63,033 bases of DNA from Pseudideonella sakaiensis (GCF_001293525.1 NZ_BBYR01000034.1:1-63033), one strand, 5' to 3'; positions 8,472-18,509 are shown, counted from the stretch's first letter. The notes: generated by a model not told the origin, from the sequence alone. Numbers and translations are program-made.

Positions 8472-9602
8472 TCAGCGGCCGTCCAGCGCCTGGTCGGCCA
8501 GCCAGCGCTTGGCCGGGCCGAGCCGGTCGACCCAGCGCAGCCCCTGGTTGCGCAGCAGCCGCACCGCCGGATGGGGGTGGGCGAACAGCTGCAGCAGGCC
8601 GTCGGTCACCCCGGCCATGGCCCGGGTCGGCCCGCTGCGCTCGCGCGCAAAGCGGCGCAGCAGCCGCGCATCGCCGGGCGAGCGCCAGGGCTCGCGGCCG
8701 GCGAGCACGCGCGCCAGCGCCTCGACGTCGGCCAGGCCGAGGTTCAGCCCCTGCCCGGCCAGCGGATGGACGCGGTGCGCGGCGTCGCCGAGCAGCACCC
8801 AGCCCTCGCCGCACCAGCGCTCGGCACGCGCCAGCGACAGCGGCCAGCTCTGCCGCGGCGAGGCCAGCGCCAGGCCGCCGGCGGCCTCGCCGCAGGCCGC
8901 CTGCAGCCGCTCGACGAAGGCGGCCTCGTCGAGGGCCAGCAGCGCCGCGGCCTCCGCGTCGGGGAGCGACCACACCAGCCCGTAGGACCGGCCCGGCTGC
9001 GGGCGGTCGAAGGGCAGCAGCGCCAGCACGTCGGGCGCACGGAACCATTGCCGCGCCGTGCCCTGGTGCGGCCGGTCGGCGACCAGCCGCGCGGCGATCG
9101 CGCGGTGGCCGTAGTCGTGCTGCGCCATCGGGACGCCGAGCGCGTCGCGGCTGGCGGAGGCGCGGCCCTCGCAGACCGCGGTCAGTGCAGGGGCCGGGCC
9201 CGGGCGCGCCTCGGCACGGCGTTCGACGTGCGGCGCGTAGCGCAGCGCCTCGGCCAGCGCCGCCTCGAGCGCGGCCGCGTCCACGATCCAGGCCAGCTCA
9301 CCGACGCGCTGCTGCCAGGCACTGAAGGCCAGCCGGGCGCCGGCCTCGTCGCCCTCGATCTGCATCCGGCGCACCGGCGTGGCGGCGTCGGCGGGCAGCG
9401 CGTCCCAGACGCGCAGCGCCTGCAGCAGGCCGACCGAGGCGGCGTTCAGCGCATAGGCGCGCACGTCGGCGGCGCCGGCAGCGGCCGGCGCCGCCAGCGG
9501 CCCGACCAGCTCGACCCGCAGGCCCTGTCGCGCCAGCGCCAGCGCCAGGCTGCCACCGACGATCCCGGCCCCGCGGATGCACACCTCGACCTTGCCGCTC
9601 AT
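8472..9602 (-). CDS. UbiH/UbiF/COQ6-family FAD-dependent hydroxylase
   Basis: 376 residues from the ATG at 9602. The N-terminal Rossmann motif is IRGAGIVGGSLALALARQG. The C-terminal FAD-ribose motif is LLGDAAHRVHPLAGQGLNLGLAD, diagnostic of aromatic and ubiquinone-ring hydroxylases. Its role is probably ring hydroxylation in ubiquinone biosynthesis, with FAD, NAD(P)H and O2. Which position it hydroxylates cannot be told from the sequence. It is divergent from the MOSC gene across about 140 nt. Confidence 0.85.
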   Translation of the reverse strand: MSGKVEVCIRGAGIVGGSLALALARQGLRVELVGPLAAPAAAGAADVRAYALNAASVGLLQALRVWDALPADAATPVRRMQIEGDEAGARLAFSAWQQRVGELAWIVDAAALEAALAEALRYAPHVERRAEARPGPAPALTAVCEGRASASRDALGVPMAQHDYGHRAIAARLVADRPHQGTARQWFRAPDVLALLPFDRPQPGRSYGLVWSLPDAEAAALLALDEAAFVERLQAACGEAAGGLALASPRQSWPLSLARAERWCGEGWVLLGDAAHRVHPLAGQGLNLGLADVEALARVLAGREPWRSPGDARLLRRFARERSGPTRAMAGVTDGLLQLFAHPHPAVRLLRNQGLRWVDRLGPAKRWLADQALDGR

Positions 9603-9744
9603 GCGCCGGATTCTAGGCAGCCGGCGGCGCCGGCCCGGCGTGGCCGCACAATCCGCGCCGCGCGTCGGTTCCGCCGCCGCCTCCGTCACGGCGCGCGGCC
9701 CCGCGGCCGCCGCCCGCCCCTGCGTCCACCCGAGCCCCGCTGCC

Positions 9745-10599
9745 ATGAGCGATGTCGCGTTCCGCCTGAAGAGCCTGCATGTCTACCCGGTCAAGAGCTG
9801 CGCCGGCGTGAGCGTCGACGAGGCGCTGCTGATCGAGACCGGCCTGGAGTTCGACCGGGCCTGGATGGTGGTGGATCCGGACGGGGTCTTCGTCACCCAG
9901 CGCGAGCTGCCGCGGATGGCGCTGGTGCGGCCGACGCTGCGCTGGCAGGACGTGGTGCTGCGCGCGCCGGGCATGCTGGCGCTGCACCTCGCGCTCGACA
10001 CGGTGGAGCAGCCGCTGCGCGTGCGCGTCTGGGACGACGAGGTGCCGGCCTTCGACATGGGCCCGCTGGCCGCGCAGTGGTTCAGCGACTTCCTCGGCCG
10101 GCCGCTGCGGCTGGTGCGCTTCGACCCATCGCACAAGCGCCTGTCCAGCAAGCGCTGGACAGGCGCCGTCGACGCGGAGAACGCCTTCAGCGACGGCTAC
10201 CCGCTGCTGGTGGCCTCCACCGGCTCGCTGGACGAGCTGAACCGCCGCCTGGCGGCCGCCGGCCAGGCGCCGGTGACGCTGGCGCGCTTCCGCCCGAACC
10301 TGGTGCTGGAGGGCCTGGACGCGCATGCCGAGGACACGCTCGACGAGCTGCGCTTCGAGACCCCGGACGGCCCGGTCCGCCTGAAGCTCGTCAAGCCCTG
10401 CCCGCGCTGCCCGATGCCCGACATCGACCCGGAGACCGCCGAGGTGGGCCACGCGGTCGGCGACGTGCTGGCCGGCTACCGCGCCGACGCGCGCGTCGAT
10501 GGCGCGCTCACCTTCGGCATGAACGCGGTGCTGCTGGAAGGCGTCGAGCGGGCGCTGCGGCCGGGGCTCGCGGGCGAGGCGAGCTACCGCTTCGACTGA
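9745..10599 (+). CDS. MOSC-domain protein with N-terminal beta-barrel domain (YcbX/MOCOS C-terminal type)
   Basis: 284 residues from the ATG at 9745. It has the MOSC N-terminal domain (LKSLHVYPVKSCAGVSV, GLEFDRAWMVVD) followed by the MOSC domain with the likely molybdenum-ligand Cys in KPCPRCPMPDIDP. The family binds molybdenum cofactor and reduces N-hydroxylated substrates (YcbX, mARC). The ferredoxin domain of YcbX is absent, so a separate electron donor would be needed. It stands alone and converges on the pirin gene. Confidence 0.87.
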   Translation: MSDVAFRLKSLHVYPVKSCAGVSVDEALLIETGLEFDRAWMVVDPDGVFVTQRELPRMALVRPTLRWQDVVLRAPGMLALHLALDTVEQPLRVRVWDDEVPAFDMGPLAAQWFSDFLGRPLRLVRFDPSHKRLSSKRWTGAVDAENAFSDGYPLLVASTGSLDELNRRLAAAGQAPVTLARFRPNLVLEGLDAHAEDTLDELRFETPDGPVRLKLVKPCPRCPMPDIDPETAEVGHAVGDVLAGYRADARVDGALTFGMNAVLLEGVERALRPGLAGEASYRFD

Positions 10600-10644
10600 C
10601 GCCCCCACTGCGGGTGGCCCCGGGGCGGCCCGGGCGGCGCGCGC

Positions 10645-11535
10645 TCAGCCGCCGCGCGGCCGGCGCGGCGGCAGCGGGATGAACTCGGTCTCGCCCGGCA
10701 CCGCCGGGAAGCGGCCGGCCTCCCAGTCGTCCTGGGCCGCCTCGATCAGGGCCTTGTCGGTGGCGACGAAGTTCCACCACAGGAAGCGCGGGCCCAGCGG
10801 GTCGCCGCCGACCAGCACCGCGCGGGCCTCGCCGTCGGCCTCCAGCGTCGGCGTCGTGCCGGGCGCCAGCACGGCGAGGGTGTGCTCCGGCAGCAGCTCG
10901 CCGTCCAGCCGCAGGCGGCCGCCGACCGCGTAGACCGCGCGCTCGGTGGCCGCGACGTCCAGCGCCAGTGCTGCCGCGGCGCCCGCGAAGCGGTAGTCCA
11001 CGTAGACGGTCGGCGACAGCGTGCGCACCGGCGAGCGCAGCCCGTGGCCCTCGCCGACCAGCACCCGCAGCGTCACCCCGCTCTCGGACCGCTCCGGCAG
11101 CGCGGCGGCCGGCACGTGCTGAAACGAGGGCTCGTCGCGCTCGTGGGCGGCCGGCACGGCGCACCACAGCTGCAGGCCATGGCTGCGGCGGGTGGCGCCG
11201 CGCAGGTCGTCCGGCGTCCGCTCCGAGTGCACGATGCCGCGGCCCGCCGTCATCCAGTTGATGGCGCCCGGCTCGATGCGCTGCACCACGCCGGTCGAGT
11301 CGCGGTGCATCATCGCGCCCTCGAACAGGTAGGTGACGGTGGCCAGGCCGATGTGCGGGTGCGGGCGCACGTCGTGGTTGTCCGCCGGGGTGGCGGTGAT
11401 CGGGCCGAAATGGTCGAAGAAGAGGAAGGGGCCGACGGCCTGCCGGCCGGCGGACGGCAACAGGCGGCGCACCAGGAAGCCGCCTCCCAGGTCCTTGACG
11501 TGCGGGCTCAGGCGGGCGGGATCGGCGAGGCTCAT
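10645..11535 (-). CDS. Pirin-family cupin protein
   Basis: 296 residues from the ATG at 11535. Bicupin of the pirin family; the N-terminal metal-binding cupin has VRPHPHIGLATVTYLFEG and the following MHRDSTG and ITAGRG-like stretch (MTAGRGIVHSE). Pirins bind Fe or Ni; some act as quercetinases, others as redox-responsive cofactors. The C-terminal cupin ends in LGPRFLWWNFVATDK. There is no operon partner: ychF is divergent on the right. The physiological substrate is unknown. Confidence 0.88.
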   Translation of the reverse strand: MSLADPARLSPHVKDLGGGFLVRRLLPSAGRQAVGPFLFFDHFGPITATPADNHDVRPHPHIGLATVTYLFEGAMMHRDSTGVVQRIEPGAINWMTAGRGIVHSERTPDDLRGATRRSHGLQLWCAVPAAHERDEPSFQHVPAAALPERSESGVTLRVLVGEGHGLRSPVRTLSPTVYVDYRFAGAAAALALDVAATERAVYAVGGRLRLDGELLPEHTLAVLAPGTTPTLEADGEARAVLVGGDPLGPRFLWWNFVATDKALIEAAQDDWEAGRFPAVPGETEFIPLPPRRPRGG

Positions 11536-11763
11536 CGGGGCTCCTGGGCAGCGGGCGGGGGGTGTCGTGCGCAGTGTAGGCGGGCGCGCGGGGCCGCCCG
11601 GCGCGGCGGGCGTGCGGCCCGGCAGCGGCTCGCCGCCGGCGGGTGGGCCGCCTAGAATCGCGGGCTGCGCCGAATCTCCGCGCGACCGGCGCCCCGGGCC
11701 CGGCGGCGCCGGCGGCGCCCTCCCCGCGACACCCTTCCTGCGCCACCCGCGCGAAAGGCCTCC

Positions 11764-12858
11764 ATGAGCCTCCAATGCGGCATCGTGGGCCTGCCGAACG
11801 TCGGCAAGTCCACGCTGTTCAATGCCCTGACCCGAGCCGGCATCGCCGCCGAGAACTACCCCTTCTGCACGATCGAGCCCAACGTCGGCGTGGTCGAGTT
11901 GCCGGACCCGCGCCTGCAGGCGCTGGCGGCGATCGTCAAGCCGGAACGGGTGGTGCCGGCAATCGTCGAGTTCGTCGACATCGCCGGGCTGGTGGCCGGC
12001 GCCAGCCAGGGCGAGGGCCTGGGCAACCAGTTCCTGGCCCACATCCGCGAAACCGACGCGATCGTCAACGTGGTGCGCTGCTTCGACGACGAGAACGTGA
12101 TCCACGTGGCCGGCCGGGTCGATCCGATCGCCGACATCGAGGTGATCCAGACCGAGCTCTGCCTAGCCGACCTCGGCACGGTCGAGAAGACGCTGCAGCG
12201 CTCGATCAAGGCCGCCAAGTCCGGCAACGACAAGGAGGCCGCGAAGCTGGTCGCGGTGCTGCAGAAGTGCCAGGCCGCGCTGAACGAGGCGAAGCCGGTG
12301 CGCGCCGTGTCCTTCAGCAAGGAGGAGCAGGCGGTGCTGAAGCCGCTGTGCCTGATCACCGCCAAGCCGGCGATGTTCGTCGGCAACGTCGACGAGGGCG
12401 GCTTCGAGAACAACCCGCACCTGGAGCGGCTGCGCGCCTATGCGGCCGGGCAGCATGCGCCGGTGGTCGCAATCTGCGCGAAGACCGAGGCCGAGCTGGC
12501 CGACATGTCCGACGAGGACCGGCTGATGTTCCTGAAGGAGATGGGGCAGGACGAGCCGGGGCTGAACCGGCTGATCCGCGCCGCCTTCACGCTGCTCGGC
12601 CTGCAGACCTACTTCACCGCCGGCGTGAAGGAGGTGCGCGCCTGGACCATCCACATCGGCGACACCGCGCCGCAGGCGGCCGGCGTGATCCACACCGACT
12701 TCGAGCGCGGCTTCATCCGCGCGCAGACCATCGCCTTCGCCGATTTCATCGCGCATGGCGGCGAGCAGGGCGCGAAGGAAGCCGGGCGGATGCGGGCCGA
12801 GGGCAAGGACTACGTGGTCCAGGACGGCGACGTGCTGAACTTCCTGTTCAACGTCTGA
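11764..12858 (+). CDS. ychF: Redox-responsive ATPase/GTPase YchF (Obg family)
   Basis: 364 residues, the family length. It has the P-loop [14 protein letters not shown], switch region [19 protein letters not shown]3 [20 protein letters not shown], and a C-terminal TGS domain ([35 protein letters not shown]). It binds ATP rather than GTP because the NKxD motif is changed, and associates with ribosomes. An extended TAGAAT-like -10 lies near 11652, about 110 nt upstream. The sensor kinase gene begins 37 nt after its stop. Confidence 0.95.
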   Translation: MSLQCGIVGLPNVGKSTLFNALTRAGIAAENYPFCTIEPNVGVVELPDPRLQALAAIVKPERVVPAIVEFVDIAGLVAGASQGEGLGNQFLAHIRETDAIVNVVRCFDDENVIHVAGRVDPIADIEVIQTELCLADLGTVEKTLQRSIKAAKSGNDKEAAKLVAVLQKCQAALNEAKPVRAVSFSKEEQAVLKPLCLITAKPAMFVGNVDEGGFENNPHLERLRAYAAGQHAPVVAICAKTEAELADMSDEDRLMFLKEMGQDEPGLNRLIRAAFTLLGLQTYFTAGVKEVRAWTIHIGDTAPQAAGVIHTDFERGFIRAQTIAFADFIAHGGEQGAKEAGRMRAEGKDYVVQDGDVLNFLFNV

Positions 12859-12895
12859 CCGGGCGCGCCGCGCCCACGCTCGACGAGCGACCCCG

Positions 12896-15800
12896 ATGGC
12901 ACCGGCGCCGCCCCGCCCGACGCTGCGCGCCTGGCAGGCCCTGCCGGCAGGCGTGCGGACCGCGCTGGCGGTGGCCCTGGCCTATGGGGTGGCGGCCTGG
13001 GCCGGCGCGCTGCTGGTCATCCCGCCGGGCTTCGCGTCGCCGCTCTATCCGGCCGCCGGCATCGCGCTGGCGGCCGTGCTGGTGCACGGGCGCGTGGCCG
13101 TGGCCGGCCTGGTGGCCGGTGCGCTGGTGCTGGCGACCTGGCGCCACCTGCAGCGCGACGCCGGCTTCTTCGCGCTGCTCGTCTCGCTGACCATCGGCGC
13201 CGGCTCGGTGCTGCAGGCCGTGGTGGCGGCCCGCCTGGTGCGGCGCCACGTCTCGCAGCCGCTGGTGCTGACCGAACCGGCCGACCTGCTGCGCTTCTTC
13301 GGCTGGGGCGCCTTCGCGGCCTGCACCGTGTCGGCGACCATCGCCACGCTGGCCATGGTCGCCGGCGGCCGGCTGCCGCTGGACCTGCTGCCACGCCACT
13401 GGCTGACCTGGTGGGCCGGCGACGCGCTGGGCACCATGCTGCTGGCCCCGCTGGTGCTGACGCTGATCGGCCAGCCACGCGCCGATTGGGCGCCGCGGCG
13501 CCGTTCGGTCGGGCTGAGCCTGGCCATCGCCACCGTGCTGCTGGCACTCGGCATGGCCGAGGTCTTGCGGCAGGACCGCAACCGGCTGCGCGACGACTTC
13601 GAGCGCGAAGGGGCCAAGGCGGCGGCCTCGCTCGGCGTCAAGCTGCAGGAGCCGCTGCTCGCGCTGCAGGCGCTGCGCAGCGTCTTCGTGGCGTCCGACG
13701 ACGTCTCGCCCGACGAGATGCGGCGTGCCTCCGAAGCCTGGCTGCGGCCGCCGACCCACATCCAGGCGCTGGGCTGGAGCCAGGCGGTGCCGCGCGCCGC
13801 GGTGCCGGCGCTGGAGGCCCGCGCCCGCGCCGAGGGCTATGCCGGCTACCGGGTGCACGACCGCGGCGACGCCCCGCGGCAGGACACGCCGACCGTGGTC
13901 GCGATCCGCTACATCGAGCCGCTGGCACCGAACGCCACGGCGCTGGGTGTGAACGCCCTGTCCGTGCCGGCCGCCCGCGCCGCGATCGAGCGCAGCGTGG
14001 CCAGCGACCGGCCGTCCGCGACCGGCGGCTTCCGGCTGTCGCAGGACCCGTCGGGCAGCCGGCAGGCGGGCGTGGTGGTCTACCACGCCCTCTTCCGCGG
14101 CAGCCCGGCCAGCGAGGACGCGCGGCAGCGCGCCTTCAACGGCGTGGTCTTCGTCACGCTGCGGATGGACGACCTGCTGCGCGCGGCGTTTGCCGAGGTG
14201 CCCGCCACGCTGTCGGTCTGCCTGATCGACGAACTGCCCGAGGGCGGGCGCCAGCGCCTGGCCGGCCCGGCCGGGTGCGAGCACGCCAGCGAGCAGGGCC
14301 AGCGCGACGAGCGCATCGCCTTCGCGGACCGCCAGTGGACGCTGCGCATCAGCGGGCGCGCCGCGATGCTGGCCACGGCCGACAGCCATGCCTGGATGCT
14401 GTCGCTCGTCGGCCTGGGCACCACCGGGCTGCTGGCGGCGCTGCTGCTCGGCCTGACCGGCCGCACCCGGCGCATCGAGGAAGCCGTGACCGAGCGCACC
14501 GCCGCGCTGTCGGCCGAGATCCGCGAGCGCGAGCAGGCCGAGGCCGCGATGCGCGAGAGCGAGCAGCGCTTCCGCAACATCTTCAACACCGTGCCGATCG
14601 CGGTGGTCTACACCGACCTGGCCGGCCACCTGCAGCACGTCAACCCGCACGTCAGCACGCTGACCGGCTTCTCGCACGACGAGCTGATGCGGATGGACCT
14701 GTACGACACCCTGCACCCCGACGACGCGGCCCAGGAGCAGCGTCTGATGCAGGAGCTGCTGGACGGCGAGACCGCGATGCAGCGCGGCCACCGCCGCCTG
14801 GTGCGCAAGGACGGGCAGGTGGTGTGGGTGCAGGCGACCACGACCCTGCTGCGCGACGCCGAGGGGCGGCCGCGGCGCCTGGTCGGCGTGATGGAAGACA
14901 TCACCGACCACCTGCTGCTGGTCGAGGCGGAACGCGCGCGCGAGCAGGCCGAATCCGCCAACCTCGCGAAGAGCGAGTTCCTGTCGCGCATGAGCCACGA
15001 GCTGCGCACGCCGCTGAACGCGATGCTCGGCTTCGCCCAGCTGCTGGAGCTGGACCAGCGCCACCCGCTCGCGCCCGGCCAGCGGCCCTGGGTGATGCAG
15101 ATCCAGCAGGCCGGCTGGCACCTGCTGGACATGATCAACGACGTGCTCGACCTGTCGCGGGTCGAGACCGGCAACGTGCGCCTGCAGCTGGAGAACCTCG
15201 ACCTCGAGGCCCTGGTCGAGGCCTCGGTGGCGATCGTGTCGCGCGACGCCGGCAAGCGCGGCATCACCATCGCCTGCGACTTCGCGCCGGGCGCGGTCGC
15301 CGCGGTGGGCGACATCACCCGCGTCAAGCAGATCCTCATCAACCTGTTGTCCAACGCGGTCAAGTACAACATCGACCAGGGCCGCATCGAGATCGCCACC
15401 CAGCGGCTGGACGACAGCCTGGCGGTGATCGTGACCGACACCGGCCTGGGCATGACGCCGGACCAGATGGCCCAGCTGTTCCAGCCGTTCAACCGGCTCG
15501 GCCGGGAGCGCTCGGCGGTGGAGGGGACCGGCATCGGCCTGGTCATCAGCCGCCGGCTGGCCGAGCTGATGGGCGGCCGGCTGGAGGCGCGCAGCACCGC
15601 CGGCGTCGGCTCCTCCTTCGTGCTGACGCTGCCGATGTCGCCGGAGGACGACACGGTGCGCTCCGACCTGAACCCGGACACCGACGCCGGCAGCCACTAC
15701 CACCGCCGCGTGGTGCTGTACGTGGAGGACAACGAGACCAACGTCGAGGTGATGCGCGGCATCCTCGCGCAGCGCCCGCAGGTGCTGATGACGGTGGCGG

Positions 15801-16123
15801 CCAACGGGCTCGACGCGCTCGCCGCGGTGCGGCAGCAGCCACCCGACGTGATCCTGCTGGACATGAACCTGCCGGACATCGACGGCCTGGAGCTGCTGCG
15901 ACACCTGAAGGGCGAGCCGGCCACGGCCGGCATCGCGGTGATCGTGGTCTCGGCCGACGCGCTGGGCAGCCAGATCGATTCCGCGCTCGACGCCGGCGCG
16001 CTGCGCTACCTGACCAAGCCGGTCAGCGTCACCGAGCTGCTGCGCGTGCTGGACGAGGTGCTGCACGCAGTGGAGACCCGGCTCGGCGAGCCGACCGCGG
16101 GGGCGCCGCTGGCGGGAACCTGA
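12896..16123 (+). CDS. Hybrid sensor histidine kinase: MASE1-CHASE-PAS-HisKA-HATPase-REC
   Basis: 1075 residues. Several membrane helices at residues 20-200 form a MASE1-like sensor. A CHASE-like extracytoplasmic domain (about 230-450) is followed by a further helix. A PAS domain lies at about 555-680 (FRNIFNTVPIAVVYTDLAGH). HisKA carries the phospho-acceptor His701 in SRMSHELRTPLNAM. The HATPase has NLLSNAVKYN and GTGIGLVISRRL. The C-terminal receiver has VEDNETN and phospho-acceptor Asp989 in LLDMNLPDIDG. There is no output domain, so it must signal through a phosphorelay or a separate regulator. The ligand is unknown. rpoH follows after 178 nt with its own promoter. Confidence 0.9.
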   Translation: MAPAPPRPTLRAWQALPAGVRTALAVALAYGVAAWAGALLVIPPGFASPLYPAAGIALAAVLVHGRVAVAGLVAGALVLATWRHLQRDAGFFALLVSLTIGAGSVLQAVVAARLVRRHVSQPLVLTEPADLLRFFGWGAFAACTVSATIATLAMVAGGRLPLDLLPRHWLTWWAGDALGTMLLAPLVLTLIGQPRADWAPRRRSVGLSLAIATVLLALGMAEVLRQDRNRLRDDFEREGAKAAASLGVKLQEPLLALQALRSVFVASDDVSPDEMRRASEAWLRPPTHIQALGWSQAVPRAAVPALEARARAEGYAGYRVHDRGDAPRQDTPTVVAIRYIEPLAPNATALGVNALSVPAARAAIERSVASDRPSATGGFRLSQDPSGSRQAGVVVYHALFRGSPASEDARQRAFNGVVFVTLRMDDLLRAAFAEVPATLSVCLIDELPEGGRQRLAGPAGCEHASEQGQRDERIAFADRQWTLRISGRAAMLATADSHAWMLSLVGLGTTGLLAALLLGLTGRTRRIEEAVTERTAALSAEIREREQAEAAMRESEQRFRNIFNTVPIAVVYTDLAGHLQHVNPHVSTLTGFSHDELMRMDLYDTLHPDDAAQEQRLMQELLDGETAMQRGHRRLVRKDGQVVWVQATTTLLRDAEGRPRRLVGVMEDITDHLLLVEAERAREQAESANLAKSEFLSRMSHELRTPLNAMLGFAQLLELDQRHPLAPGQRPWVMQIQQAGWHLLDMINDVLDLSRVETGNVRLQLENLDLEALVEASVAIVSRDAGKRGITIACDFAPGAVAAVGDITRVKQILINLLSNAVKYNIDQGRIEIATQRLDDSLAVIVTDTGLGMTPDQMAQLFQPFNRLGRERSAVEGTGIGLVISRRLAELMGGRLEARSTAGVGSSFVLTLPMSPEDDTVRSDLNPDTDAGSHYHRRVVLYVEDNETNVEVMRGILAQRPQVLMTVAANGLDALAAVRQQPPDVILLDMNLPDIDGLELLRHLKGEPATAGIAVIVVSADALGSQIDSALDAGALRYLTKPVSVTELLRVLDEVLHAVETRLGEPTAGAPLAGT

Positions 16124-16247
16124 CGCGGGGACGGAACCCGGGGCCGGGGGCCGTGATCCCAGTGCTGTATCGGCGGGGGTTTCGACGAGAGCAGCCGCTC
16201 ACCTTCATGCCGAGGAGCGCCCGCTCGCCGGCGCCGCCAGGCGGGCA

Positions 16248-16274
16248 TTAGCACTCACCATCAAGGAGTGCTAA
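16248..16274. promoter_or_regulatory. CIRCE operator (HrcA binding site) upstream of rpoH
   Basis: A perfect inverted repeat TTAGCACTC-9 bp-GAGTGCTAA, identical to the classical CIRCE consensus in both arms and in spacing. It lies 27 nt upstream of the rpoH ATG, and a TAATAT -10-like hexamer overlaps its right arm (16272-16277). HrcA binding here would occlude the promoter, putting sigma-32 under HrcA repression. HrcA itself is not in the window. Confidence 0.95.
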
Positions 16275-16301
16275 TATTTCGGGAACCCAGGAGGGTCCGC
16301 G

Positions 16302-17273
16302 ATGTCCAATCCGTCCATGAACCGCTCTTCCAACGCACTCACCCCGGTCGGCGGCGCCTCCGCGGCGCTGACCCTGCGCGATCCCTGGGCGCTGGTGCCG
16401 TCGCTCGGCAACCTGGATGCCTACATCAGCGCCGTCAACCGCCTGCCCCTGCTGACGCAGGAGGAAGAAGGCGCGCTGGCCCGCCGGCTGCGCGCCGATG
16501 GCGACCTGCGCGCCGCCGGGCAGCTGGTGCTGTCGCACCTGCGGCTGGTGGTGTCGATCTCGCGCCAGTACCTCGGCTACGGCCTGCCCCAGGGCGACCT
16601 GATCCAGGAGGGCAACGTCGGCCTGATGAAGGCGGTGAAGCGCTTCGACCCGGACCAGGGCGTGCGCCTCGTCAGCTACGCGATGCACTGGATCAAGGCC
16701 GAGATCCACGAGTACATCCTGAAGAACTGGCGCATGGTCAAGGTCGCGACGACCAAGGCCCAGCGCAAGCTGTTCTTCAACCTGCGCTCGATGAAGCAGA
16801 GCCTGAAGAGCGACGCCGTCGATGCCGACACGCACCGCGCGACGCTGACGCAGCGCGAGGTCGACGACGTCGCGAGCACGCTGAACGTCAAGCGCGAGGA
16901 CGTGCTCGAGATGGAGACCCGCCTGTCCGGCGGCGACGTGGCGCTGGAACCGCAGGACGACGGTGGCGAGGAGAGCTACGCACCGATCGCCTACCTGGCC
17001 GACAGCCGCCACGAGCCGACCCAGGTGCTGGAATCCCAGCACCGCGACTGGCTGGCCGGCGACGGCATCAGCCGCGCGCTGGAGGTGCTGGACGCGCGCA
17101 GCCGGCGCATCGTCGAGGAGCGCTGGCTGAAGGTCAACGACGACAACTCGGGCGGCAAGACGCTGCACGAGCTGGCCGCGGACTACGGCGTCAGCGCCGA
17201 GCGGATCCGCCAGATCGAGGCGGCCGCGATGAAGAAGATGCGCAAGGCGCTCGCCGAGGTGGCCGCGGCCTGA
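16302..17273 (+). CDS. rpoH: RNA polymerase heat-shock sigma factor (sigma-32)
   Basis: 323 residues from the ATG at 16302, preceded by CCAGGAGGG. Sigma-70 family: region 2 shows LVLSHLRLVVSISRQYLGYGLPQGDLIQEGNVGLMKAV and region 4 ends in ERIRQIEAAAMKKMRKAL. The RpoH box is recognisable in AQRKLFFNLRSMK, which sets it apart from RpoD and RpoS. It directs transcription of chaperone and protease genes on heat stress. The CIRCE site in its promoter links it to HrcA. It stands as a single gene; the following small membrane-protein gene starts 32 nt later and may be read through. Confidence 0.95.
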   Translation: MSNPSMNRSSNALTPVGGASAALTLRDPWALVPSLGNLDAYISAVNRLPLLTQEEEGALARRLRADGDLRAAGQLVLSHLRLVVSISRQYLGYGLPQGDLIQEGNVGLMKAVKRFDPDQGVRLVSYAMHWIKAEIHEYILKNWRMVKVATTKAQRKLFFNLRSMKQSLKSDAVDADTHRATLTQREVDDVASTLNVKREDVLEMETRLSGGDVALEPQDDGGEESYAPIAYLADSRHEPTQVLESQHRDWLAGDGISRALEVLDARSRRIVEERWLKVNDDNSGGKTLHELAADYGVSAERIRQIEAAAMKKMRKALAEVAAA

Positions 17274-17305
17274 GAAGCCGAGACCGATCGGCCGGCCCGC
17301 GCCCG

Positions 17306-17800
17306 ATGAGCGGGCCCGCGCTGCTCGACCTGGCCCTCGCGGTCGAGGCCTGGCCCGCGGTGCGGGCTTTCGGTGCGTCGCTGTGGGCCTACCCGCTGGT
17401 GTCGGCGCTGCACATCGCGGGCTTCGCGCTGCTGTTCGGCGCGATCCTGCCGGTGGACCTGCGGCTGATGGGCCTGGCGCGGGCGGAGGCCGTCCCCGCG
17501 CCCACCGTCGAACTGCTGCGCCGCCTCGCGGCCTCCGGGCTCGGGCTTGCCGTGGTCAGCGGCGTCGCCTTGTGGACGGTGCGCGCCAGCGACTACCTGG
17601 CCAACCCCTGGCTGTGGGCGAAGTGGGTGGCGGTCGCCATCGGCGTGGCGAATGCGCTGGCCTACGGCCGCCATGCGGCGCGGCGGCGGTGCGCCGGCGC
17701 GCCCGCGCTCGACACCCGGACCGCCCGGGCCGCCGGCACCGTGTCGCTCGCGAGCTGGCTGGCAGCGATCGTCTGCGGCCGCTGGATCGCGTTCGCGTGA
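17306..17800 (+). CDS. Small integral membrane protein (DUF6644/DUF2214-like)
   Basis: 164 residues from the ATG at 17306, with four predicted hydrophobic helices (WAYPLVSALHIAGFALLFGAILPVDLRL; the segment around LGLAVVSGVALW; WLWAKWVAVAIGVANAL; SLASWLAAIVCGRW). His in SALHIAGF and other polar residues inside helices could bind heme or metal, but that is speculation. Related short membrane proteins occur widely in Proteobacteria without known function. It converges on the SCO1 gene at the end of the cox locus. Confidence 0.65.
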   Translation: MSGPALLDLALAVEAWPAVRAFGASLWAYPLVSALHIAGFALLFGAILPVDLRLMGLARAEAVPAPTVELLRRLAASGLGLAVVSGVALWTVRASDYLANPWLWAKWVAVAIGVANALAYGRHAARRRCAGAPALDTRTARAAGTVSLASWLAAIVCGRWIAFA

Positions 17801-17837
17801 GCGCGAGACCGGGCGGCGCCCGGTCGGCCGCGCGTGC

Positions 17838-18509
17838 TCAGGCCGCGGCCTTCGCCTCGTCCAGCAGCGCCCGCAGGTCGGCCGTCAGCGCCTCGGCGCC
17901 GGTGCCGTAGCGGACGAACAGCCGCACCCGCCCGCTGGCGTCGAAGACGAAGGAGCCGGCGGTGTGGTCCATGGTGTAGCTGGACTCGGTCTTGCCCGGC
18001 ACCTTGGCGTAGTAGACCTTGAACTCCTTCGCGGCCGCGAGCGTCTGCTCCGGCGTGCCGCGCAGCGCGACGAAGCCCGGGTCGAAGCTCGCCATGTAGG
18101 CCTTCAGCACCTCGGGCGTGTCGCGCGCGGGGTCGACCGACACGAACACGCCCTGCACGCGCTCGCCGTCGGCGCCCAGCGCCCGCTTGACCTGGGCCAG
18201 TTCGCCGAGCGTGCTGGGACAGACGTCCGGGCACTGGGTGTAGCCGAAGAAGACGACGGTGACCTTGCCCTTGAAGTCGGCCAGGCTGCGGGCGCGGCCG
18301 TCGGCGTCGCTCAGCTCCAGGCGACGGGCGTAGTCCGCGCCGGTGATATCCACGCCCTTGAAGGAGGCGGCGCGGGGGCTGCCGCGGTCACAGGCGGCCA
18401 GGCCGACCAGCGGCAGCACGGCGAGCCCGCCGAGCAGGCGGCGGCGCGGCCGCGAGGCGGGGGCGGCGGGCTGCGGCCGCGGGCCGCCGTCGGTGGGGGG
18501 TGGGGTCAC
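17838..18509 (-). CDS. sco1: SCO1/SenC-family copper chaperone lipoprotein
   Basis: 223 residues from a GTG at 18509 that overlaps the ctaB stop in a GTGA arrangement, so translation is probably coupled. The N-terminus has a lipobox (LVGLAACD). The SCO thioredoxin fold carries [17 protein letters not shown], whose CxxxC with the distal His in TMDHTAGSF binds copper. It delivers copper to the CuA site of cytochrome oxidase subunit II, encoded in the same locus. It is the last gene of the heme A/assembly run. Confidence 0.93.
   Translation of the reverse strand: MTPPPTDGGPRPQPAAPASRPRRRLLGGLAVLPLVGLAACDRGSPRAASFKGVDITGADYARRLELSDADGRARSLADFKGKVTVVFFGYTQCPDVCPSTLGELAQVKRALGADGERVQGVFVSVDPARDTPEVLKAYMASFDPGFVALRGTPEQTLAAAKEFKVYYAKVPGKTESSYTMDHTAGSFVFDASGRVRLFVRYGTGAEALTADLRALLDEAKAAA

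Noticed and set aside
12848-16066. A 1072-residue minus-strand frame opposite the sensor kinase
   Set aside because: Antisense shadow rich in His, Gln, Val and Arg with no domain; the plus-strand kinase has full motif support.
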